Part shown: positions 36,594-45,063 of the stretch, in pieces | Layout of the letters: every line of letters begins with the position of its first letter | Position numbering within the stretch: the stretch's first letter is position 1 | NCBI RefSeq assembly: GCF_028623165.1 | Contig: NZ_CP117768.1 | Location: 6,204,001 to 6,268,000 of the forward strand | Direction: 5' to 3' | DNA: 64,000 nt | Origin: Nostoc sp. UHCC 0926 | GTDB lineage: Bacteria > Cyanobacteriota > Cyanobacteriia > Cyanobacteriales > Nostocaceae | Notes under the pieces: generated by a model | Seen by the model: only the letters and a program-made list of their open reading frames with translations | Databases searched by the model: none | What the model was told of the DNA's origin: nothing | Program-made: the position numbers and the translations under genes

Positions 36594-36892
36594 AGAAATC
36601 AGACTAATTCCTAATTCATAATGACGCTCGACAGAGTTCGCAAAGCGTCTCTAAGAGGTGCTTGAGCGACTGTGCGTAGCCTCTGACTCGCTAACGTAAT
36701 TCGTAATTAATACACACTTTGAAAAGCTTTATAAAGAGTGTTTTTAATCCTTTCTGCTTTTCTTCAAATAATAGTGCCTTTGCCAATTTTGTGTCATCCC
36801 AATTTTCCCAAATGAGGCTACATAATAAACCTGGAAACCCAGACTAAATATGACTTTCCTAATTCCGAATTCCGAATTACAGCTATTTTCAG

Positions 36893-36970
36893 GTAAATAG
36901 ACCACGCGGGAGGGGCGCAAGGCCTTGCGCCCCTACGACAGATGTGGTTCAAATACTTGAATTCTGCTGT
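36893..36970. repeat. Family E 78-bp repeat, copy 1
   Basis: Runs from GTAAATAGACCACGCGG to AATACTTGAATTCTGCTGT around a GGGGCGCAAGG/CCTTGCGCCCC palindrome. It is repeated inverted at 49365-49442 with a single mismatch seen by eye. It ends four bases before the stop of the SDR gene. Confidence 0.9.
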
Positions 36971-36973
36971 ATT

Positions 36974-37786
36974 TTAACCATTCCCCTCAAACCCTGGATA
37001 TAAGGTCATGCCACCATCTACAAACATTGTTATACCGTTCACATAATCAGAGTCATCAGAAGCTAGCCAAACTGCTGCTTTGGCAATATCATCAACATCA
37101 CCCACCCGTTTTGCTGGAATTAGTTTTAGTAAATTCGCCTCTGCTTCTGGGGTGTCCCAAGCTGATTTATTGATTGGGGTTTTGATGGCACCAGGGGCAA
37201 TACTATTGACACGAATTTTGTGGGGAGCAAGTTCTTGAGCAATACTTTGCATCATCATATTTATACCACCCTTACTAGCAGCATAATTAACGTGCCCCGC
37301 CCAAGGTATTACTTGATGCACGGAACTCATGCAAATAATCTTACCTGCGGCAGATGAAATATCAGGCTTCACACCTCGACGTAAGAATTCCTTTGCAGCT
37401 TCTCGCGCACACAAGAATTGTCCTGTCAGGTTTATGCCAATGACCATGTTCCAATGGTCAAGGGTCATATCTATAAATGCTGAGTCTTTTTGAACGCCTG
37501 AATTACTGACTAAAATATCAATAGTGCCAAATTCTTGGAGCGTTTTGCTAAACATTGCCTTTACTTCGTCTTCTTTGCTGACATCGGCTTGAATGGCAAA
37601 TGCTTCACCATTAGCGGCTTTGATATCATCGACAATTCTTTGGGCTTCTTCAGCTTCCGAATGGTAGTTAACAGCTACTGCTGCACCTGATGCGGCCAAA
37701 TGGCGAGCTATAGCTTCACCAATGCCAGAACTAGCACCTGTCACAAGTGCTTTTTGACCTTTAAGCAGGTTAGGGGAATAGCTCAT
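36974..37786 (-). CDS. Glucose 1-dehydrogenase-like SDR
   Basis: 270-residue short-chain dehydrogenase from the ATG at 37786. Motifs: 'TGASSGIG' (17-24), an NADP-type 'NYHSEAEEA', 'VSNSGV' where most SDRs have NNAG, catalytic Ser in 'CMSSVHQ', and Tyr-Lys in 'VNYAASKGG' near 168-172. 'SSVHQVIPWAGHVNYAASKGG' and the 'DGGMTLYPGF' end are characteristic of bacterial glucose 1-dehydrogenases, which oxidise glucose to gluconolactone. Together with the upstream glucan hydrolases it suggests oxidation of released glucose; another polyol or sugar substrate cannot be excluded. Confidence 0.82.
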   Translation of the reverse strand: MSYSPNLLKGQKALVTGASSGIGEAIARHLAASGAAVAVNYHSEAEEAQRIVDDIKAANGEAFAIQADVSKEDEVKAMFSKTLQEFGTIDILVSNSGVQKDSAFIDMTLDHWNMVIGINLTGQFLCAREAAKEFLRRGVKPDISSAAGKIICMSSVHQVIPWAGHVNYAASKGGINMMMQSIAQELAPHKIRVNSIAPGAIKTPINKSAWDTPEAEANLLKLIPAKRVGDVDDIAKAAVWLASDDSDYVNGITMFVDGGMTLYPGFEGNG

Positions 37787-38469
37787 AATGCTTTCGGTAC
37801 TTTTAAAATTTGCGTTTGTTGCAAGTAGCTGAAGACTTGCATGATATTTTTTGCTTTCTGGGCGTAGTATTAAGTTGGCAATTTAGATTGTCAAATTGAT
37901 AAAGTTTTGATTAAAAAATCAAAACTTTTTTTTAGTGTAAGAAATACCTAGTATTTTCCTAATCTATCTAAAGAAAGATAAACAGTATATTGCTTGACTG
38001 ATTAGCATTTCAATTATTTATCATTTCTGTGACAACAGTGTGTCTTTATTTTTAAGATTTGTAAATTTGTAATTTTAAAGCTGATCTCAATTTTAATAAA
38101 AATTTATGGTATATTCAGAGCAACTTGGGTAATTAGTTAAAGTAAAATTTTTAGTTAATCAATCTAAATGACCTAAATTAGGAGAACTATATAAGACGTT
38201 AGGCATTTTTAGCCGCCTCTAAAATGTCTAATTGGCTATTGTCAAATAGCCAATCTAATCTACCAAATCAAGAATAATAGCAATTCTGTATAAAACTGTT
38301 TATTTAAAAATTTACTTTCAAAATTGAAGTGCATCGCAAATTTTCAATATTTTTAATAGGTTTAGCTGCGGCGTTAGCAGCAGTATTCTTGAGAATATGA
38401 ATGGTGCGTTAGGCGGATGGCAATTCCATGCAACGCATCTATATACTTAGATCCATGAAGGAGAAAGCG
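37787..38469. other. AT-rich intergenic region before the oxidase operon
   Basis: 683 bp without a gene. It must contain the promoter of the oxidase cluster. I looked for an NtcA site (GTA-N8-TAC) and saw none I would defend. A TTTTAGCCGCC...GATTGG stretch at about 38205-38265 contains a TTGGCTATT/AATAGCCAA inverted repeat. Confidence 0.4.
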
Positions 38470-38964
38470 ATGCCTAGTCTGTCTCTGAATAACCAAGATT
38501 TACCATACCCTGACCCTCTACACCCGATCATCGTCCACTTCGTAATCGCGATGGTGCTTTTTTCTTTCATCTGCGATGTGCTGGGCTATTTCACCCGCAA
38601 CGTGCGTTTGTTTGAGGTGAGTTTCTGGAATATGTTTGTTGCTTCGGCAGCCATTTTTGTAGCGGTGATTTTTGGTCAGTTTGAAGCAGGTTTGGCAAAC
38701 ATCTACCAAGCCGTTCAGCCAACGTTGAATTATCATACTATCTTGGGTTGGTCACTGGCGGCTATTGTCGTGGCGATCGCAGCTTGGCGTTTTGTGATTC
38801 GCAACCGCAACCCCCGAAAAGTACCGCCTGCTTATCTGGGTGCTGCAACATTTTTAGTCTGCCTAGTGTTTTTGCAAGTGTATTTGGGGAGTAAACTGTT
38901 TTGGGTATATGGGTTGCACGTGGAGCCTGTAGTTCAAGCCATGAAACAGGGAGTTTCACCATGA
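38470..38964 (+). CDS. DUF2231 membrane protein, first copy
   Basis: 164 residues from the ATG at 38470, preceded by AGGAG seven bases upstream (the longer frame from 38428 lacks a ribosome site). Four membrane segments; 'PLHPIIVHFVIAMVLFSFICD' is the DUF2231 signature with paired His likely able to bind heme or metal. It overlaps the next gene by four bases (ATGA), so the two are translationally coupled. Genes of this family stand at the head of cyanobacterial ARTO/cox3-type operons; they may serve in assembly or electron transfer, but no function is proven. Confidence 0.85.
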   Translation: MPSLSLNNQDLPYPDPLHPIIVHFVIAMVLFSFICDVLGYFTRNVRLFEVSFWNMFVASAAIFVAVIFGQFEAGLANIYQAVQPTLNYHTILGWSLAAIVVAIAAWRFVIRNRNPRKVPPAYLGAATFLVCLVFLQVYLGSKLFWVYGLHVEPVVQAMKQGVSP

Positions 38965-39554
38965 ACTGGCAACTGATTGAACAGTTGAGATTGCGGCTGG
39001 GTGCTAACGGATTACCCTACGAAATTCCTGTACATCCGCAGTTGGTGCATATAACGCTGGGTTTATTGATCATTGCGATCGTTTTTGATATAGCAGGAAC
39101 GCTATTTCCCTTAGAAAAACCAATTTTCAAATTTTTGGGATTGACAGCCATCCGTTCTAGCTTTTTTGATGTCGGCTGGTACAACCTCATAGGAGCAGCA
39201 GCTATCACGTTTTTCACGGTTGCTGCTGGTTTTTTTGAGCTACTGTTGGCAAATCCACCAGTTGATCAAAAGAGTGCTTGGGGGTTAAATGCTGGTTGGA
39301 CAATGCTTTTACATGGTTTGGGTGGCGTTTTGCTGTTGGGGATCATTGTAGGCATGACTGTATGGAGAGGTTTGCAACGCTACCGCTGGCGTAAAGATGC
39401 TTCCAGGCAGGTGCAGTGGAGTTACTTGTTAGCAGGCATTGCGATAATGGGCATATTATTCGTTCACGGAACTTTAGGGGCGCAATTGGGAGAGGAATTT
39501 GGGATTCACATTACCGCTGCTAATACCATTTCCAAAAATCTTCACAACAAATAA
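38961..39554 (+). CDS. DUF2231 membrane protein, second copy
   Basis: 197 residues from the ATG at 38961, with CAGGGAG upstream and a four-base overlap with the previous gene. Four to five membrane segments. 'VHPQLVHITLGLLIIAIVFDI' repeats the family signature, with His and Asp in register with the first copy, so the two could pair. The C-terminal half is longer than in the first copy ('WGLNAGWTMLLHGLGGVLLLG', 'GTLGAQLGEEFG'). It ends 24 bp before ctaC; part of the same operon. Confidence 0.85.
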   Translation: MNWQLIEQLRLRLGANGLPYEIPVHPQLVHITLGLLIIAIVFDIAGTLFPLEKPIFKFLGLTAIRSSFFDVGWYNLIGAAAITFFTVAAGFFELLLANPPVDQKSAWGLNAGWTMLLHGLGGVLLLGIIVGMTVWRGLQRYRWRKDASRQVQWSYLLAGIAIMGILFVHGTLGAQLGEEFGIHITAANTISKNLHNK

Positions 39555-39578
39555 TTAAACGAGAATTTATCGAATTTT

Positions 39579-40499
39579 ATGTTTAGTGTTTTTGAATATG
39601 TATTAATGGCGTTTTATGTAGCAGTGCTGATGATCATCAGTCGGTGGATTGGGCAGCAGGCGTTTTCTTGGATGCCTCCCCAAGCTACAACAGAAGCACA
39701 ACGCGTAGATGATTTGTTTAGCTTCTTAGTTTCAATTGGAGTATTCATCTTCCTGGGGCTGATTGGGATTATGGTGTATGCGATCGTCTTCCATCGCGCC
39801 AGCCCAAAAGACTACAGCGAGGGACACCCCTCTAGAGGTGATGCGAGGTTAGAAATATTGTGGACAGCAACCCCGACTTTGTTAGTAGTGTGGATTGCTT
39901 TGCAAAGCTTCAATATTTATCAACAATTAAATATTCTCGGTCTAAACCAAATTGTGCATTTGCACACACCCCTAGAATCTGCACCCGCCTACGCCGCAAC
40001 CGTCAGCGATGTCCCCAAACCTGCGTCTGAAACTATTGATGTTTTCGCTAAACAGTGGGATTGGTCTTTTCGTTATCCAAATAATGTTACTAGTAATCAG
40101 CTGCATCTGCCGATCAATCGCAGCACTCGCTTAAATCTGCAAGCGCAGGATGTGATCCACGGTTTCTACGTCCCTGAGTTTCGCTTAAAGCAGGATATTG
40201 TTCCAGGGCGCAAGATTAATCTTGTGCTAACACCCATTCGTGAAGGCAAATATCGACTGAAAGATTCTCAATTTAGCGGTACTTACTTTGCCTTAATGGA
40301 AACTGATGTATACGTTGAATCCCTTGATAAATATAACCAGTGGCTCACGCAAACTGCTAATAGCGAACAAACTCCAGCAAATCAGGCAGTTGCCGAAAAT
40401 ATCCAACCACCGAAAACATTATTCAATAGCGGCTGGTACACCGTCGCACCGGCTCAACCTGCCGTTGCCAATAAAAGGAAGCTAACTAATGACACATGA
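39579..40499 (+). CDS. ctaC: Terminal oxidase subunit II without CuA site (ARTO type)
   Basis: 306 residues, ATG at 39579. Two N-terminal membrane helices and a periplasmic cupredoxin domain. The CuA motif of cytochrome c oxidases (C-x3-C-x3-H-x2-M) reads 'DSQFSGTYFALM' here: Asp229, Ser233 and Phe237 replace Cys, Cys and His, and only Met240 and the distant His194 remain. The domain therefore cannot hold the dinuclear copper that accepts electrons from cytochrome c. This is the known hallmark of the cyanobacterial alternative respiratory terminal oxidase, thought to take electrons from quinol. It overlaps ctaD by 11 bp. Confidence 0.93.
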   Translation: MFSVFEYVLMAFYVAVLMIISRWIGQQAFSWMPPQATTEAQRVDDLFSFLVSIGVFIFLGLIGIMVYAIVFHRASPKDYSEGHPSRGDARLEILWTATPTLLVVWIALQSFNIYQQLNILGLNQIVHLHTPLESAPAYAATVSDVPKPASETIDVFAKQWDWSFRYPNNVTSNQLHLPINRSTRLNLQAQDVIHGFYVPEFRLKQDIVPGRKINLVLTPIREGKYRLKDSQFSGTYFALMETDVYVESLDKYNQWLTQTANSEQTPANQAVAENIQPPKTLFNSGWYTVAPAQPAVANKRKLTNDT

Positions 40500-42165
40500 T
40501 TTGAGTGAAGATATTACCGGGGATCAAGAATCGAAAAATTACCAGAACAAGTCTGAGAATACTTGGCGGGAATATTTCAGCTTCAACACCGATCATAAGG
40601 TGATTGGAGTTCAGTACATGGTGATGACCTTCATTTTCTTCCTGATTGGCGGGCTGTTGGCGATGCTCATCCGGGCTGAGTTGCTCACCCCGGAATCAAA
40701 TTTAGTTGATCGTCCCCTCTACAATGGTTTGTTCACCATGCACGGGACAATCATGATTTTCCTGTGGATTATTCCCTTCAATGCAGGTCTTTCTAACTAC
40801 TTAGTGCCGCTAATGATTGGAGCGCGGGACATGTCTTTTCCCTTGCTCAACGCCATCTCCTTTTGGATTCTGCCACCAGCTGGTCTTTTACTACTGTCTA
40901 GCTTCTTCCTACCAAACGGGACTGCACAAGCTGGCTGGTGGTCTTATCCACCAATTAGTTTGCAAGTTCCAGGCGATCAGTTCATTAACGGTGAATTCAT
41001 TTGGATAGTTAGCCTAGTCCTGATCGGTATCTCTTCAATTATGGGGGCTGTCAACTTTGTAACTACTATCTTTTGGATGCGGGCACCAGGGATGACGTTT
41101 TTCCGAATGCCTGTCTTTGTGTGGTCAGTTTTTAGCGCCCAGTTGTTGCAGCTGATTAATTTGCCTGCCTTGACGGCTGCATTGATCCTGCTGTTGTTTG
41201 ACCTCTCGTTCGGTACACAATTTTTTAAACCGGATGCAAATGGCGATCCGATCATTTACCAACACCTATTCTGGTTCTACTCTCACCCAGCAGTTTATAT
41301 CATGGCACTACCAGCCTTCGGCATTTTTGCTGAGGTTTTGCCTGCATTTTCTCGCAATCCCCTATTTGGTTATCGGTCAGTTGCGATCGCTACCTTAGGT
41401 ATTGCTGCGGTCAGCATCTTTGTTTGGGTACATCATATGTTCACCAGTGCCACCCCTGGTTGGATGCGGATGACCTTCATGGCTACCTCAATGTTAGTTG
41501 CAATCCCCACTGGTATTAAAGCCTTCGCTTGGACTGCCACCATCTGGAGGAGTAAGCTGCACCTAGAGACACCAATGCTGTTTGCGATGGGAGGTGCAGC
41601 GATGTTTATTTTTGGCGGTGTTACTGGTGTAATGCTTGCTGCCACGCCATTTGATATCCACGTTAATAATACCTACTTTGTTGTGGGACACTTCCACTAC
41701 ATCGTTTTTAACACGATCACAATGGCAATCTTCGCGGCAATTTACTACTGGTTTCCCAAGATAACTGGAAGAATGTATGCCGAGGGTTGGGGTAAGCTGC
41801 ATTTCTGGCTAACCTTTATTCCTGCCAATATCACCTTCTTCTCCATGCACCCATTAGGTTTACAAGGGATGCTACGCCGAGTTTCTTCCTATGACCCACA
41901 GTATCAGGGATGGAATGTGATCGCTAGCCTGGGGTCATTCTTGCTAGGAGCATCCACGCTGCCTTTTATTGCTAACATGGTAGGCTCTTGGCTTTACGGG
42001 CCAAAGGCAGTTAACAATCCTTGGCACGCTACCGGACTGGAATGGACAACCTCTTCACCACCTCCACCAGAGAACTTTCAGGAGATTCCGGTTGTGACAA
42101 AACCTCCTTATGACTACGGCGATCCAAAGTACTCGGTAGTCCTAGATGCTGATAATGGTGAGTGA
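40489..42165 (+). CDS. ctaD: Terminal oxidase subunit I (heme-copper, A2-like)
   Basis: 558 residues from the ATG at 40489, overlapping ctaC. Twelve membrane helices carry the heme and CuB ligands: His in 'TMHGTIMIF' (near 84), 'YSHPAVYI' (near 263), 'VWVHHMFT' (near 315) and 'FVVGHFHYIVF'. The Glu of the usual GHPEV motif, part of the D proton channel, is replaced: 'YSHPAV' is the A2-class form with YS serving that role. Reduces O2 to water while pumping protons. The His-Tyr pair of the active site (HPAVY) is kept. Confidence 0.95.
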   Translation: MTHDLSEDITGDQESKNYQNKSENTWREYFSFNTDHKVIGVQYMVMTFIFFLIGGLLAMLIRAELLTPESNLVDRPLYNGLFTMHGTIMIFLWIIPFNAGLSNYLVPLMIGARDMSFPLLNAISFWILPPAGLLLLSSFFLPNGTAQAGWWSYPPISLQVPGDQFINGEFIWIVSLVLIGISSIMGAVNFVTTIFWMRAPGMTFFRMPVFVWSVFSAQLLQLINLPALTAALILLLFDLSFGTQFFKPDANGDPIIYQHLFWFYSHPAVYIMALPAFGIFAEVLPAFSRNPLFGYRSVAIATLGIAAVSIFVWVHHMFTSATPGWMRMTFMATSMLVAIPTGIKAFAWTATIWRSKLHLETPMLFAMGGAAMFIFGGVTGVMLAATPFDIHVNNTYFVVGHFHYIVFNTITMAIFAAIYYWFPKITGRMYAEGWGKLHFWLTFIPANITFFSMHPLGLQGMLRRVSSYDPQYQGWNVIASLGSFLLGASTLPFIANMVGSWLYGPKAVNNPWHATGLEWTTSSPPPPENFQEIPVVTKPPYDYGDPKYSVVLDADNGE

Positions 42166-42313
42166 GGATAAAACACCTTTTATTGAGGACAAAGGGGATG
42201 TGGAGGATAACCCATTCCCAATACAACTCTGGCAACTCTTAGAGACGCTCTTGCGTTCGCTCAGTACAAGTGCTCAATGTCCAATGCCCAATGCCCAATG
42301 CCCCAATTGAGTT

Positions 42314-42979
42314 ATGCAACGTCGCCCTATTCATAAAGATGAAAGTCCTATCCGTTTTGATCTGTGGCGGCTACGCTTGCCAAATTGGTTACAGCGCTTC
42401 CTACCAAGTGGTGGCGGTACTCATGAAGATCATCATGGTAAGGGAATGTTCGGGTTTACTGTATTCCTGCTGTCGGAAAGCATCATCTTTTTAAGTTTTA
42501 TCTTTACTTATGTTGTTCTGCGACTGACTACTAATAACTGGCTACCGCCTGGTATTTCTGGCCCAGAATTGTCTACACTTGTGATTATTAATACGGTAGT
42601 ATTACTTTCCAGTAGCTTTGTCATTCAACTAGCAGAAAATGCCCTCAAGCGTAATAAACTCAAGAAATTTCGCTGGCTGTGGCTGATGACGATCGCAATG
42701 GGAACTTACTTCTTAATTGGTCTATTAATTGAGTGGAAAAATCTCGATTTCAAGATTACTACAGGGTTAGTTGGTTCTACATTCTACTTACTAACAGGCT
42801 TCCACGGTCTACACGTTCTGGCTGGTGTTGTGCTTCAGATAATTATGCTGATTCGCTCCTTCATTCCAGGCAACTATAATAAAACTCACTTCGGTACAAG
42901 TGCAACCACTCTGTTTTGGCACTTTGTTGATGTAATTTGGGTCTTCCTTTTCTCGCTTATCTATCTTTGGCGGGCATAA
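42314..42979 (+). CDS. ctaE: Terminal oxidase subunit III
   Basis: 221 residues from the ATG at 42314, no strong Shine-Dalgarno. Five membrane helices; 'LLSESIIFLSFIFTYVVLR' and 'GFHGLHVLAGV...WHFVDVIWVFLFSLIYLW' are the conserved subunit III stretches (HFHDxVW-type ending). It completes the ctaC-ctaD-ctaE set. The 148-bp gap before it contains a tandem CCAATGCC heptamer-type repeat (about 42272-42304) rather than a promoter I can see. Confidence 0.93.
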   Translation: MQRRPIHKDESPIRFDLWRLRLPNWLQRFLPSGGGTHEDHHGKGMFGFTVFLLSESIIFLSFIFTYVVLRLTTNNWLPPGISGPELSTLVIINTVVLLSSSFVIQLAENALKRNKLKKFRWLWLMTIAMGTYFLIGLLIEWKNLDFKITTGLVGSTFYLLTGFHGLHVLAGVVLQIIMLIRSFIPGNYNKTHFGTSATTLFWHFVDVIWVFLFSLIYLWRA

Positions 42980-43018
42980 AAACATTCACCAATTCCAAGT
43001 ATTTTAAGGAGTAATTTA

Positions 43019-43264
43019 ATGAATTTATACTTGCAAGAAATACCAGCATCACAACGCGAACCAAAAGCAATTCAGGAAACTCCAGCACCAGGTAATGACC
43101 CACTAATTGCACGTGGATTACAAAAAGAGCAATATGTTGGCATTATTGGGCTAGCGATCGCTTTAATTGCTGCTGTAGGATTTTTTAGTCGCCGAGTTGA
43201 ATACGCTATTGCATTCGCTGTGATCCTAAGCATTGCTTTGATTGCTTTCTTGTTATTTCTATAG
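43019..43264 (+). CDS. Small two-helix membrane protein of the oxidase cluster
   Basis: 81 residues, ATG 43019 with AAGGAG nine bases upstream. A polar, Pro-rich N-terminal half ('EIPASQREPKAIQETPAPGND') is followed by two hydrophobic helices ('VGIIGLAIALIAAVGFF' and 'AIAFAVILSIALIAFLLFL'). Size and position after ctaE suggest an oxidase subunit IV-like or assembly protein. Not assigned to a family. Confidence 0.7.
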   Translation: MNLYLQEIPASQREPKAIQETPAPGNDPLIARGLQKEQYVGIIGLAIALIAAVGFFSRRVEYAIAFAVILSIALIAFLLFL

Positions 43265-43318
43265 GAAAGCGCTAATTAATTGAACATCCTGATTTCATAA
43301 GAGTTCGGAGAGTATTTC

Positions 43319-44686
43319 ATGAACAGCCCAGTTTATCAAACTGTGATTATCGGCGGTGGTTTTACAGGACTATTTACAGCCTTACACCTGGCTTACGAAC
43401 ATTATCCTCGCTCTGTTATCTTGATTGATAAAAACGAGCGCTTTTGCTTTAAGCCGCTATTATATGAATATTTCGATGGCGAAATGGATACCTTTCAGGT
43501 AGTCCCGCGCTTTTCGGAACTACTTAAAGGTAGCGGTGTTATCTTTGTTCAAGATGCAGTGCAATCGATAGACTTGCATCAACGGGAAGTCAAATTAGCT
43601 TCAGGAAACTCCTACAACTACAGCAACTTAGTATTAGCTTTGGGTAGCGTTACTACCTATCATCAAGTTGAGGGTGCTAAAGAATACGCCTTTCCGTTCT
43701 GGACGCAAGAAGATGCGATCGCTCTTGAACGTCATTTACGCGATCGTTTACAACGAGCAGTGCAAACAGAAGATTCAGAAGAACGCCGGAAACTGCTCAC
43801 AGTAGGAGTGGTTGGTGGTGGTTCTAGTGGCGTAGAAATTGCAGCAACTTTAGCTGATTTTCTACCACCTTGGTATGAGGTTTTGGGAGGTAATTCTAGT
43901 GAAATTCGGATAGTATTGCTCAATCATGGCAAAGAAATCCTGAATGACGATATTAACAATCCACTGCGCCCAATTGCTGAGAAAGAATTACAAAAACGCC
44001 GGATACCAATTGAAATACTCACGGGAGCAGAAGTCACTACTATTCATCCTAACGCTATTGAATATAAGCACAATGAGCAAATTAAGACATTAGCAACACA
44101 TACTGCAATCTGGACAGCTGGTACTTCTGTCCATCCAGTAATTAAAGATTTACCAATTTCCCAAGAGCATCGGGATCATCATGGTCACCCACTAGTCACT
44201 CCCACCATGCAACTGCTTGACTTTCCAGAAGTTTTTGCAGGCGGTGATTGTGCAGGACTTCTGGATAATTCCCTACCGCCAACCGCCCAAGTAGCTTATC
44301 AACAAGGAACTAATATTGCCCATAATTTGAAAGCGATCGCTCTAGAAGAAGAACTCAAACCTGTTAAGGTTAATACTCGTGGAACCCTTTTAAAATTAGG
44401 AGTAAATAATGCTGCTGCTAACTTATTCAATGTTTTTGAAGTTGCAGGCGAACCCGCACATTTAATCCGTCATGCCACTTATTTAACGCTGTTGCCAACA
44501 CCAATTCATGATTTTAAAGCCACAACTGAATGGATAGATGAAGAAATTTTTCATCACCATATCAACCCTCAAGATGTAGGTAAAAAAGTGGTACAAGCAG
44601 TGGAAATAGTCGGTGCAGGAGTTGTGGGTATTTTAGCTGCAAGAAAATTACTGAAAATGTTGGGAGATGAGGATAAAAAAGATTAG
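43319..44686 (+). CDS. Type II NADH dehydrogenase (NDH-2)
   Basis: 455 residues from the ATG at 43319. Two dinucleotide folds: FAD at 'VIIGGGFTGL' (9-18) and NAD(P)H at 'VGVVGGGSSGVEIA' (near 163). 'GDCAGLLDNSLPPTAQVAYQQG' near 320 is the typical NDH-2 FAD-binding finish, and the C-terminal amphipathic helix region ('VVQAVEIVGAGVVGILAARKLL') would attach it to the membrane. It oxidises NADH and reduces plastoquinone without pumping protons. Its place in the oxidase cluster suggests NADH-to-quinol-to-O2 flow through ARTO. Confidence 0.9.
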   Translation: MNSPVYQTVIIGGGFTGLFTALHLAYEHYPRSVILIDKNERFCFKPLLYEYFDGEMDTFQVVPRFSELLKGSGVIFVQDAVQSIDLHQREVKLASGNSYNYSNLVLALGSVTTYHQVEGAKEYAFPFWTQEDAIALERHLRDRLQRAVQTEDSEERRKLLTVGVVGGGSSGVEIAATLADFLPPWYEVLGGNSSEIRIVLLNHGKEILNDDINNPLRPIAEKELQKRRIPIEILTGAEVTTIHPNAIEYKHNEQIKTLATHTAIWTAGTSVHPVIKDLPISQEHRDHHGHPLVTPTMQLLDFPEVFAGGDCAGLLDNSLPPTAQVAYQQGTNIAHNLKAIALEEELKPVKVNTRGTLLKLGVNNAAANLFNVFEVAGEPAHLIRHATYLTLLPTPIHDFKATTEWIDEEIFHHHINPQDVGKKVVQAVEIVGAGVVGILAARKLLKMLGDEDKKD

Positions 44687-44764
44687 GAAAAGGCAGAAAG
44701 CAGGGGGAGCAGTGGAAAATGAAGGCAGAAGAAAACGAGGAAAAAAGCTCTTAACTAACGATTA

Positions 44765-44857
44765 TAGGACTTACGCACACTCTACGATTCTTGGCGTCCT
44801 TGGCGTCTTGGCGGTTCGATAAATTAAGCTTTTTGGCGATTTTTGCGTAAGTCCTAG
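44765..44857. repeat. Family D MITE-like element
   Basis: Starts TAGGACTTACGCACAC and ends inverse TTGCGTAAGTCCTA, about 93 bp. Interior 'TTGGCGTCCTTGGCGTCTTG' with 'GGCGGTTCGATAAA' is the same block that has entered the XPB-like gene. Confidence 0.8.
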
Positions 44858-44869
44858 ATTAATGCCCAA

Positions 44870-45055
44870 TGCCCAATGACGCCACTTGCTCCACTTGGGG
44901 AGACCCCTACAGCCCTTCCCTAACGGGACGCTTTACGGCGAACGGGCATCCTACGGCAGGCGCTACCCTCTCACGAATGGGAGAAGACCGCAGTGGCTCC
45001 CCCATGCCCAATTCCCAATACCTTTTAACAGAAAGTTAATTGTAAGTTTAAGGGC
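44870..45055. repeat. Composite repeat region upstream of the VOC gene
   Basis: CCAATGCC-type heptamers, 'GACGCCACTTGCTCCACTTG', palindromic 'GGGAGACCCC' and 'CTACGGCAGGCGCTACC' fragments typical of cyanobacterial intergenic repeats. No gene. Confidence 0.6.
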
Positions 45056-45063
45056 TGTTAAAT

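Noticed and set aside
37787..38469. NtcA operator for the oxidase operon
   Set aside because: No GTA-N8-TAC with a matching -10 that I could defend.
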